Positions 1-10,639 of a stretch of 20,529 nt of DNA are shown one piece after another. The DNA lies in NCBI GenBank assembly GCA_033557675.1, contig JAWQRM010000674.1, positions 1 through 20,529 on the forward strand, read 5' to 3'. Each line of letters starts with the position of its first letter. Position 1 is the first letter of the stretch. The stretch is from Coptodactyla brooksi. Taxonomy: Eukaryota > Arthropoda > Insecta > Coleoptera > Scarabaeidae. The position numbers were made by a program, and so were the translations under genes. Below the pieces are notes generated by a model that did not search any database, was not told the DNA's origin, and was given only the letters and a program-made list of their open reading frames with translations.

Positions 1-449
1 CAGCTGTTGAGCGACTGATACTTTACCTTTCGAATCCGCTAGGCGGCGGCCTGCAACGCAAAATGACATGCGCGTTGTGCGTCTTTGAAATGGACCATGC
101 CATTTTCATGGGTGTTCGTATTATTTTATCACCCATCTGTATGTCGACTTTCTCCAGTGAATTAACACCTACAAAATACGTCGGTGAAAGACCGAATATT
201 TGGTTTTATCCTCGTGCATTCGGACCATCACCGGTGTATGTCGACAAGCACAAATATGCTCTGGTGGAGGTCGAAACGAGAAGCCGATATCCACAGAGAG
301 GTGACAGTCTGGTCAAACACTGTTGTTTGTCAGTCTTAGGCAAGATTTGGTGGTGCGTGCAACATTTTCTTAACTTTTATTGTTTTTTATTTTATCCGAG
401 TATCCCATTCGGATTTATATTGAATCTATACTGCAGTCAACCGTGATCT
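1..449. other. Unassigned left-edge segment
   Basis: There is a 127-codon open frame at 63-446 (+), but its translation (Cys- and Phe-rich, aromatic C-terminus) matches no family I recognise. It runs into the flank of the integrase relic that follows. It could be the 5' part of that same element or unrelated DNA. I see no repeat, terminal inverted repeat or RNA structure here that I can support. Confidence 0.3.
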
Positions 450-1707
450 TTTCTTCTTTTGGAAACTTACGTGCATTAATTAAGAGTAAACGAGAAGACA
501 ATTGCTTTTATTCTTCTCAAGAAAAGTACTTTGAAGTGATTTCTGCTAAAACTAAGTGCAGCACACCTTTGGATTGCAGGCGAATAAAACGTTTTGACAT
601 TTCAAAAATTAATGATGAAGATAAATGTACTATAAAAACTAGGAGAAACGAATATACAGTATTATGTTGCCGGTGATGAATTGTTCAGTATACTCTCTGA
701 AATTCATACCAGAACAGGTCATGGTGGGAGAACACGTAAGAATTCCAAGTTAAATACAAAAATATTACATATGAATTTGTAGTGTAGATTTAACTTAGTA
801 TAAACAATGTCAAATAAAACATGTGCACCTAAAAAAGATATTGTTGTGTAAAACCAATGGTTAGTTTGGAGTTAAACTCTAGATGTCAAGTCGATCTTAT
901 AGACTTGTAGTCACACAGGGATGGCAAATATAATTTCATAATGGTGTATCCAGCTACGACCTTTGAAATCTAAGACAGCTGAAGAAGTAGCATATCACCT
1001 TCTTCAAATATTTTTAACATTTGGTGCCCTGGCTGAACTGAAATCAGATAATGGCAGGAAATTCTGTAATCAAGTCATATCCGAACTATGGGCTATGTGG
1101 AGAGATTAAAATTAAAATAACTCGTAGAAAGTCTCGTCATAGTCAAACACAAGACGCAGTTGAAAGGGCCAATCAGGATACACAGAATGTGTTAATTGCA
1201 TGGATGAACGAAAGCGATACTAATAATTAATCAGGCGGTTTGCCCTTTGTTCAGTTTGCCAAGAACACTACATAACAGGAAAGAATACGACGAATTCCTT
1301 ATGGAGTCATCTTTGGCGTTAAACCAAAAAGAGGCCATCTTTGCCTGGCGAACAAGTCGTAAATATTGAAACCGAAGAACAGCTCGAAGATATTATTAAT
1401 ATCCTTGAAGAAAATTTGACCAGTGCCCATACCCAAAACCATATTCCAAAGGAACATATTGCAGAGGACCTGCAACCCACCACACATTTTTATAAACAGA
1501 ATCTTCTGTTATGAACCTCAAAAACAAAATTTCCTCTTGCTCAAATTGGTGATACCGTACGAACACGATGTCGACCGTGGCCGTACAGATCCCAGAAATT
1601 TATTGCCGGTTGTTGTTAGAAAAGAAGACTCCGACTTTTATAAATCAGTAAACAAAAGCGGTACTCTCAAGCAGCTTTATACCCGCAATCAGATCGTAGA
1701 TCATTAA
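450..1707 (+). pseudogene. Integrase-type (rve) transposase relic, KRBA2/Ginger-like
   Basis: This is a decayed DDE integrase/transposase that would have cut and joined element DNA in the nucleus. It is readable only by switching frames. The N-terminal part (about 450-640) contains YSSQEKYFEVI and RRIKRFDISKI. Next comes an H2C2-like zinc-binding start, EIHTRTGHGGRTR (about 690-735). The catalytic core keeps QVDLIDL (Asp codon 893-895), a clean stretch at 957-1106 with RPLKSKTAEEVAYHLL and KSDNGRKF (Asp codon 1047-1049), then DAVERANQDTQNVL (Glu codon 1162-1164). The C-terminal 94-codon frame (1423-1707) has VDRGRTDPRNLLPVVV and LKQLYTRNQI, as expected of the integrase C-terminal fold in this group. 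Multiple stops and frameshifts make it non-functional. The family call rests on these remembered motifs. An LTR-retrotransposon integrase is the alternative, but no protease, RT or RNase H is visible beside it. Confidence 0.8.
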
Positions 1708-3261
1708 TTCATAAGTTTTACCATTCGCATATATGATATGACTATGACAAACCTAGAAGTATTTTACTACAATTAGAACAGCAGCTATTTATATCTGTCG
1801 GACAGATATGTTTCTTGTACTTTTCACAACTATATTCTATTAATCGCCTTTTCACATAGGTGTGGCGGGGCGGGGGCGGTGGGGACGACCAGCACCGGGC
1901 AGCACGTTTTGTGAGTGACAAAATTTCACAATAAATAATAATTCTTGTAATCTGAACTAAAAATTTGAACCACTTCATTTTACAGTCTTGTCACCTATAA
2001 ATCGGGCCGATTAAAATGAACACGGAACTTTTTATTATATGATCTGTATGGAATCGGAGAATCCCCTTTCTTTTAGTAGTCATCTCGTTCTCTCTAGTGA
2101 CTGGCAATCGGCGAATCCTCTTTCTTTTAGTAGTCATGTCGCTCGATCTAGCAGCTTTGTTTTGTGTTGGAATTATTCACGACGAATATTCAGCAGAAAT
2201 TAATCCTTTCATACATATATAATAGAGTACAGTGTTTTCTAATAATACCTGCAAATTAAGATTCGATGCGGAGAAGTCTGCCCATGAGTATTACGTTAAA
2301 AATTCGAATACAGTTTTGTTCATAACTCGATCATCAGTTGTCCAATTCACATTGACTCAACTAAACTGCTGGAGTTCATGATTTTAGTGCGTGTTGTGCT
2401 TATTCTTATTGAACTTTGCTTAAAAATTGTATGTAAAATATAAATCGATGGTCTGTATGTTCGACTGTTGGTATACCTACAACCATGTTGGTGTACAATT
2501 TTTATTTTTATTTACCTGGTAGTTAGAAGTATTTACTTTATACTACACGGTCAAAGTTATAAGTAATAACCAACATTTTTGTACTTGTGCTAGTTAGATC
2601 AGAATATAGGAGTAAATCAATGTATAGTATATCTGAGCAGTGAATATTATAATCTGACTTTTATTAACATTTACACATTCATTTTTTATAAAAGCAACGG
2701 GTCAGTTACGTAATTTAAATCCATAAATTCGTTAATAGTTACTTAATTTACAAATTCGTAGTTTTGGAAACATTAGTTTGTAGTGCAAATACAATCATTG
2801 ATCGACAATCAAGATTTATTATTGTTTTGAATTGTTTGAAGCTTCTGACTACCTGCTACATTAACCAAGCTTTACTTAATTAATGTAAAGATATTAAGAG
2901 AGGTAAATTTTAGTAAGTACATATTTTTGAAATATATTATTTTGAAATTTTTTACCAAAGGAAACCCTTAGTGCACGAATCCAAAGCGGGCTTACAAGGG
3001 AACATTCACAACCAGGAAATTAAAAAAAAATTGAAACTTTGTGAATAAGTAGTCCACCTTAGGGTGAGTACAAAACCATTTCTCGTACCGGCCCAAAAAC
3101 GGTTTGAAGGACCCTCAAAAGTTAAGTGAATGGAGATAAAAATTAATGTTGCACCCAGGAATATTCGTCTTCAAGAACAATATCACTCGCGTAAAGATTA
3201 ACCTATAACCATTATAACTTAAAAAACCTAACTCCCTCTCGCTCCCTACGCCACTGCGGGT
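1708..3261. other. AT-rich spacer without recognisable genes
   Basis: I see no protein-coding signal here. The 78-codon minus-strand frame at 1742-1978 is made by a GC-rich patch (about 1862-1906, Gly/Pro-type codons) and looks like chance. The stretch at 2990-3260 (CCTCAAAAGTTAAGTGAATG and following) has the look of transposon non-coding DNA, but I cannot name it. A 54-bp tandem duplication at 2050-2157 is listed separately. Confidence 0.5.
2050..2157. repeat. Two-copy tandem duplication, 54-bp period
   Basis: Two adjacent copies (2050-2103 and 2104-2157) each carry AATCGG-GAATCC followed by CTTTCTTTTAGTAGTCAT. Hand alignment gives roughly 10 mismatches in 52 positions. The duplication lies a few hundred bases downstream of the integrase relic. 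It could be part of an element's 3' untranslated or terminal region, but no second copy elsewhere in the window supports calling it an LTR. Confidence 0.75.
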
Positions 3262-3399
3262 TATTTCAATAAACTGTCTACTCTATGTGAAAAAACAGTT
3301 AAAATAGTTGATGCTGCAGTTTCCAAACTTTTTAGAATGACTAGATTTACCAACGAAAGATAATATGTTAACTAGGGATTGACTACTAACATACATCTA

Positions 3400-3400
<1 letters not shown>
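3262..3400 (+). repeat. Dispersed repeat, copy A (inverted partner near 5118)
   Basis: This matches the reverse complement of about 4985-5118 in order: AAACTGTCTAYTCTAT, AGTTAAAATA, AACTTTTTAGAA, CTAGATTTACCAA and ACATCTATGT. Divergence is clear but the order is preserved over more than 110 bp. No protein or structure identifies the family. A (TA)n tract begins just after this copy. Confidence 0.75.

Positions 3401-3406
<6 letters not shown>

Positions 3407-3435
<29 letters not shown>
3407..3435. repeat. (TA)n microsatellite
   Basis: About 29 bases of alternating A and T, directly after the end of the dispersed repeat copy A. Confidence 0.95.
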
Positions 3436-4225
3436 CGCGAATCAAAAGAAAAGTAAGTTTATCATTTATTTACATATTATACAAATGAAAATAATGGATC
3501 CAATTAATATTGTTGTATATTGTATTCGTTATGTGTAATATGTTACATTACACACAACGAGTTATAAGCATTTATATATCATGGAGCTGAAAGTTGATTG
3601 GATGACCACTGACAGTTTCTGTTAGTTTTGATTTTTGTTAAATAATTTTATACGTATGAAGAGTACTATTATTGTACATGTAAGAGATTGCTTTTAAATG
3701 CTGAAATTGGCCCCATTGCTAACTGAGAATCCTTTAGTTCACTGCAAATTATTTTAAATAATGGATCGGAACATCCGCCTCACACACGGGTGTATTTTAT
3801 TCTATTATTGACCCTTAGATCGGAACATCTAAGGTTTAACAGATACGTGATAAATGTGGAAGAGGTTGCATTGCATTTACGTTACATTTGAGACATAAAC
3901 ACCTATCTTCAAAGAACATAATAAAACAAATTTACACTTATTATATTGTTGGGTAAATTATTGTTGATTAAATCAATTCTCTATAAATACTTGTAATAAC
4001 AGATATATACAAAATATCTAATGCACGTAAGCGATAAATATTCACACAATGGGTGATTTATGAGATTAAGGTTATCACGTGAATATTTCAAATCATAATG
4101 TGATGTAACTGATGTAACATATTAACGATAGATAAAACTTGTATCCTGTTGTATAAACAGGTACATTCTATACGTCTTTGTAGTTAGCGCGCGCTTGCAT
4201 TCAACAATTGTTACAAATCTACGAA
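3436..4225. other. AT-rich spacer
   Basis: No open frame of note and no recognised element. It contains an imperfect hairpin at 3527-3559: CGTTATGTGTAAT pairs with ATTACACACAACG across a 7-nt loop with one mismatched position. The rest is low-complexity AT-rich DNA. Confidence 0.5.
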
Positions 4226-4780
4226 ATGGCAGCAATATATCCAGTTAATATTGGACACTTGTTAATGCTGACTTATAACTTCAATGAAAATAAACGAATT
4301 ACACCAACACTTCAAGAGCAAGAGTTACACGACGTATTCTGCGATTTAATAACTAGAAGTATAGCAGATTGAATTTTCAAGATAGAAATCGATATTGCCT
4401 TAGAATTTTTAAACATAAACCGTCCGTACTATTACTATCGATTACAAACAAAATACTATTGACTATTTGAGGAGTGGGGAAAAGGTCCTCTATCATTGTC
4501 CACAGTATTAAGCCATATTATGCATCGATTTAGAAAGGTGCAGTCCATTCTACAACTATATAGATAGGAAAACTCACTAGTAAAAGGTGGAACAAGGCAG
4601 AAAAAGCTTTCGAAAACATTATTTCATAAATTCGTTGAAGCTATGGAGGTTGGAACGATTGTTCATGAGATGAAGATGGACAATACATGCCAATGAAAAT
4701 GTTCAGCTAGAAGGCTTTAAAGTATCAAAGAAGTGAATAATATTGCATTTCACGAAAACAGAATCGTATTGCAAAAAATT
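4226..4780 (+). pseudogene. Unidentified broken reading frame
   Basis: From an ATG at 4226 the frame reads about 48 codons (MAAIYPVNIGHLLMLTYNF at the start) before a stop. It then continues with several further stops through segments such as GPLSLSTVLSHIMHRFRKV and FHKFVEAMEVGTIVHEMKM up to about 4700. The STVLSHIMHRFRKV piece loosely resembles the N-terminal helix-turn-helix region of the transposases found elsewhere in this window, but the match is weak and I do not assign it. Codon-like texture is better than in the surrounding AT-rich DNA, hence the tentative listing. Confidence 0.25.
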
Positions 4781-4984
4781 TTTTGAAGAGTTTCATCGTC
4801 ACAATTTTAACCAGATTAATTATTAACTACCTTTTGTAAAATTTGTAAATTTGTTACTGCCATTTATAAATAAATACTAAATAAACAATCAATTCACTTC
4901 TTGCTTTTATACCTACAGGATTTATTGAATAAGCGCATTTTAAATCATTTTAAACGATTTTTCACATTTCTATACATAGATGTC

Positions 4985-5118
4985 CAACCCCAATTAGAAC
5001 ATTATTTTTCTTTGGTAAATCTAGGCCTTCTAAAAAGTTCGAAAAGTACAATATCAAATATTTTAACTGCTTTCATATAGAATAGACAGTTTGTTAAAAT
5101 AAAAATCTTATTTAATTC
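4985..5118 (-). repeat. Dispersed repeat, copy B (inverted relative to 3262-3400)
   Basis: Read on the minus strand this copy follows copy A through AAACTGTCTATTC, AGTTAAAATA, AACTTTTTAGAA and CTAGATTTACCAA to GGACATCTATGTAT. It lies just downstream, in the minus orientation, of the LINE remnant at 5140-5685. It could therefore be part of that LINE or an older insertion in it; copy A has no LINE-like sequence upstream that I can see. Confidence 0.75.
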
Positions 5119-5139
5119 ATTAATCTCTTGTTCGTATTT

Positions 5140-5685
5140 TGTTACTTGGAATATTTTTATCCATCGTCAGCTGTCATCTTCGTCTGATTTTCCTTTCTTC
5201 TTCAACCATTAGTTTTATCTCTAACGAATAATTGTTACAAGGATAACGTATATAGTGTTGTTTTATCTTGGATGAGCATGATGAAATTTTCTGTTCCTTC
5301 GTCTGACGTACTCCTTAGTTTTAAGTTGATGTTCACGTTAATGTGTCTGTAGGATATTTCTGAAACTCTTCCAGTTTGCCGATCTGTTAACTAACACTGG
5401 TCTTACATCTTTTTCAATTATTTTTTCCCTAAATGTTAGGATCACTGGCGAGTGGTCAAAAGTTAACTCCAGCCTTCGTAAAGTTAGATGATACTTTTCC
5501 AACGATGAAAGCAAAAGTTCCCGGGCTACTATTTCAGGAAATTCTTTGTACAATTTTTTGAATTGTACAAAGTCAACATCTGGTCTACCATGGAATGACA
5601 TATCCTCAATTGTAATTTTCACATGTTTAAATTTGTTGTTATATATTTGTTTTTTTTTAGTATTTGGGCCTTTGTAATTTTTCAT
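5140..5685 (-). pseudogene. Jockey-like LINE ORF2 fragment (endonuclease end and linker)
   Basis: This is a remnant of a non-LTR retrotransposon polyprotein. The 115-codon frame (5338-5685) contains GRPDV (residues 33-37) and LTFDHSPVILTF (74-85). The second matches the C-terminal edge of the apurinic-type endonuclease, where the Ser-Asp-His motif of the active site normally sits, here with Phe for Ser. ANWKSFRNIL follows at residues 103-112. After a stop and a frame change, 5150-5209 encodes MVEEERKIRRR, a stop, then QLTMDKNIPS. In jockey-type elements this linker reads RRRWQ, so the stop is most simply a TGG-to-TGA change. No RT follows, and the dispersed repeat copy B begins instead. The frame is too broken to be functional. 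Confidence 0.72.
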
Positions 5686-5898
5686 TGAGCAGAGTCTTTA
5701 AGAATACGTACATATTGTCTTGTTTGCTTCTCAAGACCTGAAAATAGCGATAAGCTGATGAAACATGTCGATTAAGATTGGAAAAATAATGCTCATCAAT
5801 CTTGCATCAAAGAACATCGAACCCATAAAGGTACAAACTCTATTATATATTCTTCACCAACTGCCGGTCAGTGGAATGTGTCCTTAAGTACGCCATAC

Positions 5899-6320
5899 CT
5901 AACCAATTAAGTTGTACAGAGGGCTAAACTGTGTTAGTCCCTCTATCTTTTTTAGCCCATTTATATATTTGACAACTTCTGAACTTTCAAATACATCCAA
6001 GATTCTATTATTGAATACATTTCCATGTAATTTAACGTCGTCTACACTTATTCTGCAGTTGCTGTCAAAAGAATATTCAGTTATTCGCATTAAATTTATT
6101 TATTTAAATATTCAGTTATGCTAGACTTCACCGCATTACTCTTCTTTAAGTGAGCTATATACCATTTGAATCCAGTTTGTGCATATAACCTAGTTTAGTC
6201 TGTCCAGTATACTTTTTATAACAATCATTACAACTTACTTTATATATTCCACTTTTTCCAACACGTTTGTTTCATATTTTGGATCTTTTTAGTGTATTGT
6301 TAGATTGAGAAAGTCGTTGC
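5899..6320 (-). pseudogene. Penelope-like element C-terminus (GIY-YIG endonuclease relic)
   Basis: Penelope-like retroelements carry a reverse transcriptase followed by a GIY-YIG endonuclease. Only the latter is left. Reading the minus strand from about 6320 gives RSKI, a stop, then NKRVGKSGIYKVSCNDCYKK (Gly-Ile-Tyr codons 6250-6242) and YTGQTKLGY (codons 6211-6197 for YTGQT), which are the paired GIY and YIG motifs. The catalytic Arg that usually follows YIG in an R-x-x-EH context is not recognisable. After stops at about 6120-6160 the frame resumes at 6090 as a 63-codon run with CRISVDDVKLHGNVFNN and ILDVFESSEVVKYI, ending QFSPLYNLIG. This resembles the Penelope C-terminal region (LH, LE..EI, SPL). 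A related tail occurs at 16504-16745. Confidence 0.78.
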
Positions 6321-6411
6321 TAACACTACATTTGCGTATGTTACTACTATGCTAGCTCCGGACTAAAACATAAAAAAAGTTACCAACAAACTACAAACAG
6401 CCGTAGTTTCC

Positions 6412-7021
6412 GTGTTTATTGTTAACGAAGAAGTTGTGCATTCTGTAAAGTGTGAAAACGCATACTCAGCGTGGAGGGTACAATTAAGAAGCTTTTGGGC
6501 ATCACTAAATGAATATTATTATATCGATGCGCCGGAGTTATTGTCCCAGGTGGGTTTTATTGTCCCTGTTCGTGTGACCCGGTCAACATCCACATTTGTT
6601 ATACCTACGGCAAGAACAAATATTTTGAGAAGAGCGCCTCTGACTCATATGGCGTCCAATGCTAACGGTTTGGGCTTGTAATATTTAACCTTCTGTTCCC
6701 TGTGCGCTTCACCTTGTTTGTGGGTACTTATTAGATGCTATTATTTAATTTCGTATTAGATTACATATATTATCTATTATTAATTTCAGCATATTTGTTT
6801 GTTTTATTGTTGTATACTCTGATTTAAAATTACTTTTGTTAGTTTAAGGGAGTAGTTTAACGTTTTCTTTTTTGTGTTGCTTTTTTTTTCTCTTTATTTC
6901 ATTGTATCATACTTGCGTGCTGTGGATATTTTTTGTTATACTATTGTCCTGTAACTGGAGAATGTCTGTTGGACAATAAAGGAATTTATTATTATTATTA
7001 TTATTATTATTAATATTAATA
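6412..7021 (+). mobile_element. 5'-truncated LINE 3' end with (ATT)n tail
   Basis: The 89-codon frame (6412-6681) matches the extreme C-terminus of LINE ORF2: APELLSQVGFIVPVRVTR at residues 40-57, then TFVIPTARTN (61-70), APLTHM and NANG. This is the pattern PELLS-I-F-VP / F-IP-RTN / PL-RM-N of jockey/R1-group polymerases. After the stop there is a T-rich 3' UTR of about 290 bp, AATAAA at 6975-6980 and an (ATT)n run from about 6986. Gene end, polyadenylation-like signal and simple repeat in this order mark a true 3' terminus produced by target-primed reverse transcription. Upstream of 6412 the LINE similarity stops and the Penelope-like relic of opposite orientation begins, so this copy is 5'-truncated. 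It is probably dead on arrival. Confidence 0.82.
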
Positions 7022-9417
7022 ATTACTTTTCATAAGTACTTAGGCTAAAGACAAGTTAGATAAAAATTAATAGTTTGTATCATAGAGTAATTTTAATACA
7101 TAAAACGTATTAAGTATCTTTTAAAACAAGTTTTTTTTTATAAGAAAACCGTATTCAACTATCCTTGAGCTTCGCAGAGGCAACGAAAAAATTATCCAAA
7201 CAAAGTAACTCTAATTTCAATTGTTGGTTACTTCTATATCCAAAGCGTTATATGCTGTATGCGGTGTCGTTTAAACCAAGGGCGTTGAAGAGAGTTTCAA
7301 ATAAACCCATTAGAGTGATAAAAGCAATATAAGAATGTTTCGGAAATCAGCACTTATAGTTCCAGTATTATTACAGCTTGAGAATGAAATTTTAGCCAGT
7401 TTAAATTAAGAGCGATATCCTATCGTGCATATGTGTTTATAACAGTACAGTGCTCAGCAAAACTTGAGTCTGTTTGGCGGCAACGCTTCCTCATAACTGT
7501 TGTAGTACAGCCACTAATTTAGTATACAAGAAACTATGATGAGAGATAGAAATTATTCGTTGCTGTCAATTACTAGCTATCCGATTTCCCATCTCAAAAT
7601 TCTATAGTTTGAAACGCTTTACATTTGCATTGTTGATAATACCAGCATAACCCACGATGAGATTGGGTGCAGTGGTGGGAGTTCAATCTATATCGATTGC
7701 TTCGTCAGGATGTGGAGTGCCTACAGCCGGAAATGGCTTTCAGATGCAAAGTTAGCATTAAAATTTGATTTGATACTTCGGGCACTCACTCTAAACTATC
7801 GAACCTTCCGCCTGCAAATGTTAGAATGAGATTAAATTGAAGCTACGTTGAAGGGTGGTGGAGATATTTCGTCAATTTTATCTGCTAATTCTCGAAAAAA
7901 CTATAAATCGTTTCAAAACTTCAAAACCTGATAATCAAAATAGAGATTTCAAAACGGCTAATAAATTGGGGGACATGATAATCGTTCATTAATATCTCCC
8001 GCAATAATTCGAGATGGCGCATAAATTGTAATTTACGATCTCCCAGACCGTATTTTATTCTTCTCCCAGAAAATGCTTGAAGTCTCTTGATTGGGATAAA
8101 CATGAAATGAACGCCATTTCAAAAATCGAATATCGAATTTAAGCAGAAACTAGGGTTAGTGATTTGCAGTAATAATATATTACTATTTTCTCCGTGCAGG
8201 AATATTTTGTGTCACAGTTATGCACTTTGCGCATTGATGATCCCTACGAGTGAATTTTTTAAACAAAATGGACTATTAATCGATCTCTAGTTTTATTACG
8301 TCCTATTTTTCTTTTCAAAACTAGAACCTTAACTTTCTCATGCCTATTCATACGTTCACGATAATAGCTATTGTTATCTGCGGCAATTATTCTCGTAAAT
8401 AGTTCGATAGGTTAACTATCACTGCCGCTTCATTTCGCGAATAATCTTTTATTCGCTTTCAATTTCAGCCAATTCAAACGACAGGCTGTTGGAGAAATGC
8501 ATATTTAGATACTAAACATGTCATGGTTTTTGATTAAATTATATTAAATTAAGCTATGAAAAGCTTTTTGCTACTCTGTCTTTATGTCAGAGAAAGAGAA
8601 AATATTTCAGAACGTCAACAGTTGGCCACTTATCGTACTTAAAATTTTCACACAACAGCTACATCAAAAGAAGGCACTGAAAATTTAAAATTATTTTAGA
8701 ATATGCGGGTTATTTATTCTCGCAGTCACCCAGCACTTGGTTTTAAATTAAATATCTTGCATATTATGACGTTCTTTAATTCCATATTAGATATAAAGTT
8801 CAAGAATCAAATATTTGATGTATGTTGCTCCGTTTCGGGGTTATTAGAATTTTTTGAAAAAAATTGGGTTTCCGTGAATTCAAAACTATTTCGAATCGCC
8901 ACAATGAAACAAAATAAAAGGTATGTATCGCCACTATTGAGCCAGCATGGAAAAGTAGAATACTAATTTGTAAAGCAATGATATTAAATTTGGATATATG
9001 CACTTGACTATGTCAAACAGAAAGGTATAATAACCATATGTAAAATTTCTCTTAAAACGTGAATATTTACATTGGGCATAGCCTTATGTATTTGTCATAA
9101 CGCTATGCAAAATGCAGCCCTCTTTTATACTGGGCATAATAAAATAAAGGAAGCTTACTTATTGCTCATCACATGGCATGTTTCTTGGCCAATATATCAC
9201 TATATATCGTCAGAATATTATTCCCTCAGTTAAAACTAATGTATGAGTATTAAGGCCAGTTTGAAATGATTAGTTAAAAAATTGTGTACGCAAATGACTC
9301 AGTCAAATAAATATCTTATGGATAGATCCCGGGAATCTACAGATTCCTTTATCTTATTTTTAATTAATTCCTTTATCTTATTTATTTTTATTATTATCTT
9401 CTTTTGTAATGTCTATA
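7022..9417. other. Long AT-rich region without recognisable genes
   Basis: I find no protein family, RNA gene or paired terminal repeat in this 2.4-kb stretch. Open frames at 7921-8103 (-), 8703-8966 (+) and 8800-9003 (-) have no motif I recognise, and the last two overlap on opposite strands, as expected of chance. A small direct repeat lies at the right end: ATTCCTTTATCTTATTT at 9343-9359 and 9367-9383, period 24. Confidence 0.5.
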
Positions 9418-10261
9418 TTAAATAACGGTCAGTCGGTAGGAGTGAAGAGAAAATTCAGTTTCAAGCGGTTTGATTTTGTCTGCAATTTTGAGTTTTGTCG
9501 CGTCATCTTCGTTAGTTGTGGTATTCGCACCGACATCTAGTGGTCGTTCGCCGAACTGGTTTCGTAGTGTCGTCGTGTAGATTCCTGTTTTGATACCAGC
9601 GTCCCTCACAGTGACGCTGACGTTCTGTTGGTTGCTGGTGCCATCTAGTGCCATTGAGTGAGACGATCGCTCTATTGTCTATATTTGATGGAAAACCCAA
9701 CGCAAAAACTAATTAGTTTTTGCGGTGTTTTTTGCAATTCAAATGACTGTCTTACCTATGATTATTCTCGTTCTTGTAGCTTTGTTGTCCTCTTTCGTCC
9801 TTGTGCAATTTAGTGGCTCGTTTCATCCGGGAAAATTGCTCCTTCCAGTAGGTGCATAGATTGGTTATTGTACTTCCTTTTTTCCGGTTATATAAGCAGG
9901 ATTTTCTTCGTGAAAACTCTCTTTCCTACGTCAGATACCGTAGAGTGGTGTTGCTGTCCTCGATTACCAGTTAGAGGAGGCTGTAGGAGTAGACATTTTA
10001 TCGAAAGTATATATGTAGTTGGTACATTTTCTTTAATATATGGCTTATGTTTCTCTTGCAGAAAGGTATTTTTCTTGTCCATCGATGTGCTTCAATATTA
10101 TAGTGGATTTTCAGGAGACCACGAGTACGAATTGCAACAGTAGAATATTGTGGCGCCCTATTCGTAGATTTCTTTTGATTCATCCTCATTCTTCACTATA
10201 GCGAATCGGAGCCCGTTCCCTTCCGCATGGTAGGGTTCAGGCATTCTCCAAGGGAGAAAGT
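9418..10261. other. Region of mixed composition, unassigned frames
   Basis: The minus strand of 9418-9700 holds two overlapping open frames (78 and 62 codons). The first is rich in Thr/Asn/Asp and contains GTSNQQNVSVTVRDAGI. 9868-10143 has open frames on both strands. Base composition is less AT-biased than the neighbours, which suggests transposon-derived coding or 5' DNA, possibly the 5' part of the LINE that follows on the plus strand. No diagnostic motif (zinc knuckle, protease or RT box) is visible, so I give no family. Confidence 0.35.
9701..9724. repeat. Perfect 24-bp palindrome
   Basis: CGCAAAAACTAA is followed at once by its exact reverse complement TTAGTTTTTGCG, with no spacer. The immediately flanking bases do not continue the symmetry. 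It lies at the edge of the less AT-rich block. It could be a terminal or structural site of an element; no second copy was seen in the window. Confidence 0.85.
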
Positions 10262-10455
10262 GTGGTGTTTGTGCTTGCCTTTTGGGTGGAGGGCCGGGTT
10301 TCCGGCACCTCCGCCGTAGCGCACCTCATAAATTATGATGTTCACATCGTGCTAATTCCTGAGACATGGTTTAAACCGAACAGGGTAGTTACATTTAGAC
10401 ATTTTAACATTATTCAAGATAACATTAAACTCTGCATCAAAACTAAAAACTATCT

Positions 10456-10498
10456 GCTCGCCGTACGTTACGCTAACCAAGTTAGCATCATTAGGAGC
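10456..10498 (-). ncRNA. Hammerhead-ribozyme-like motif, copy 1 (degenerate)
   Basis: On the minus strand this 43-nt motif reads helix I GCUC, core CUAAUGA (hammerhead CUGANGA with one change), an unpaired U, helix II GCUAAC-UUG-GUUAGC (six perfect pairs), GUA in place of GAA, a short helix III region ACGUACGG, C, and helix I return GAGC. Both helices are perfectly paired but use different bases from copies 3 and 4, so the fold is conserved by compensatory change. Core substitutions at the G5, A13 and U16.1 equivalents should abolish cleavage. It lies inside the LINE endonuclease region. Confidence 0.6.
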
Positions 10499-10639
10499 GA
10501 TGAAAAACATTCAATCTTTTTCTTAGGAGTTTTTTTTTTATTGATACAGATGATGCTAAGTTGGGTAGCGAAACGTTTCCCAAACAAGTATTTTTTAGTT
10601 TTAACGAAGTGACGACAATTGTTTAATATAGTTATAAAA

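Noticed and set aside
63..446. 127-codon open frame at the left edge as a host gene
   Set aside because: No recognisable motif, Cys/Phe-rich erratic composition and no splice-supported continuation. It merges with the transposon relic downstream.
1742..1978. 78-codon minus-strand frame with a proline run
   Set aside because: The proline run comes from a local GC-rich patch. Nothing else supports coding.
7450..7480. ACAGTGCTCAGCAAAACTTG as a Tc1-type terminal repeat
   Set aside because: The start resembles Tc1 termini, but I found no inverted partner and no transposase sequence nearby.
8703..9003. Overlapping frames of 87 (+) and 67 (-) codons as genes
   Set aside because: They overlap on opposite strands, have no motifs, and lie in AT-rich DNA where such lengths arise by chance.
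9868..10189. Frames on both strands near 9900-10190 as proteins
   Set aside because: Three overlapping frames on two strands with no family motif. At most this is 5' DNA of the LINE that follows.
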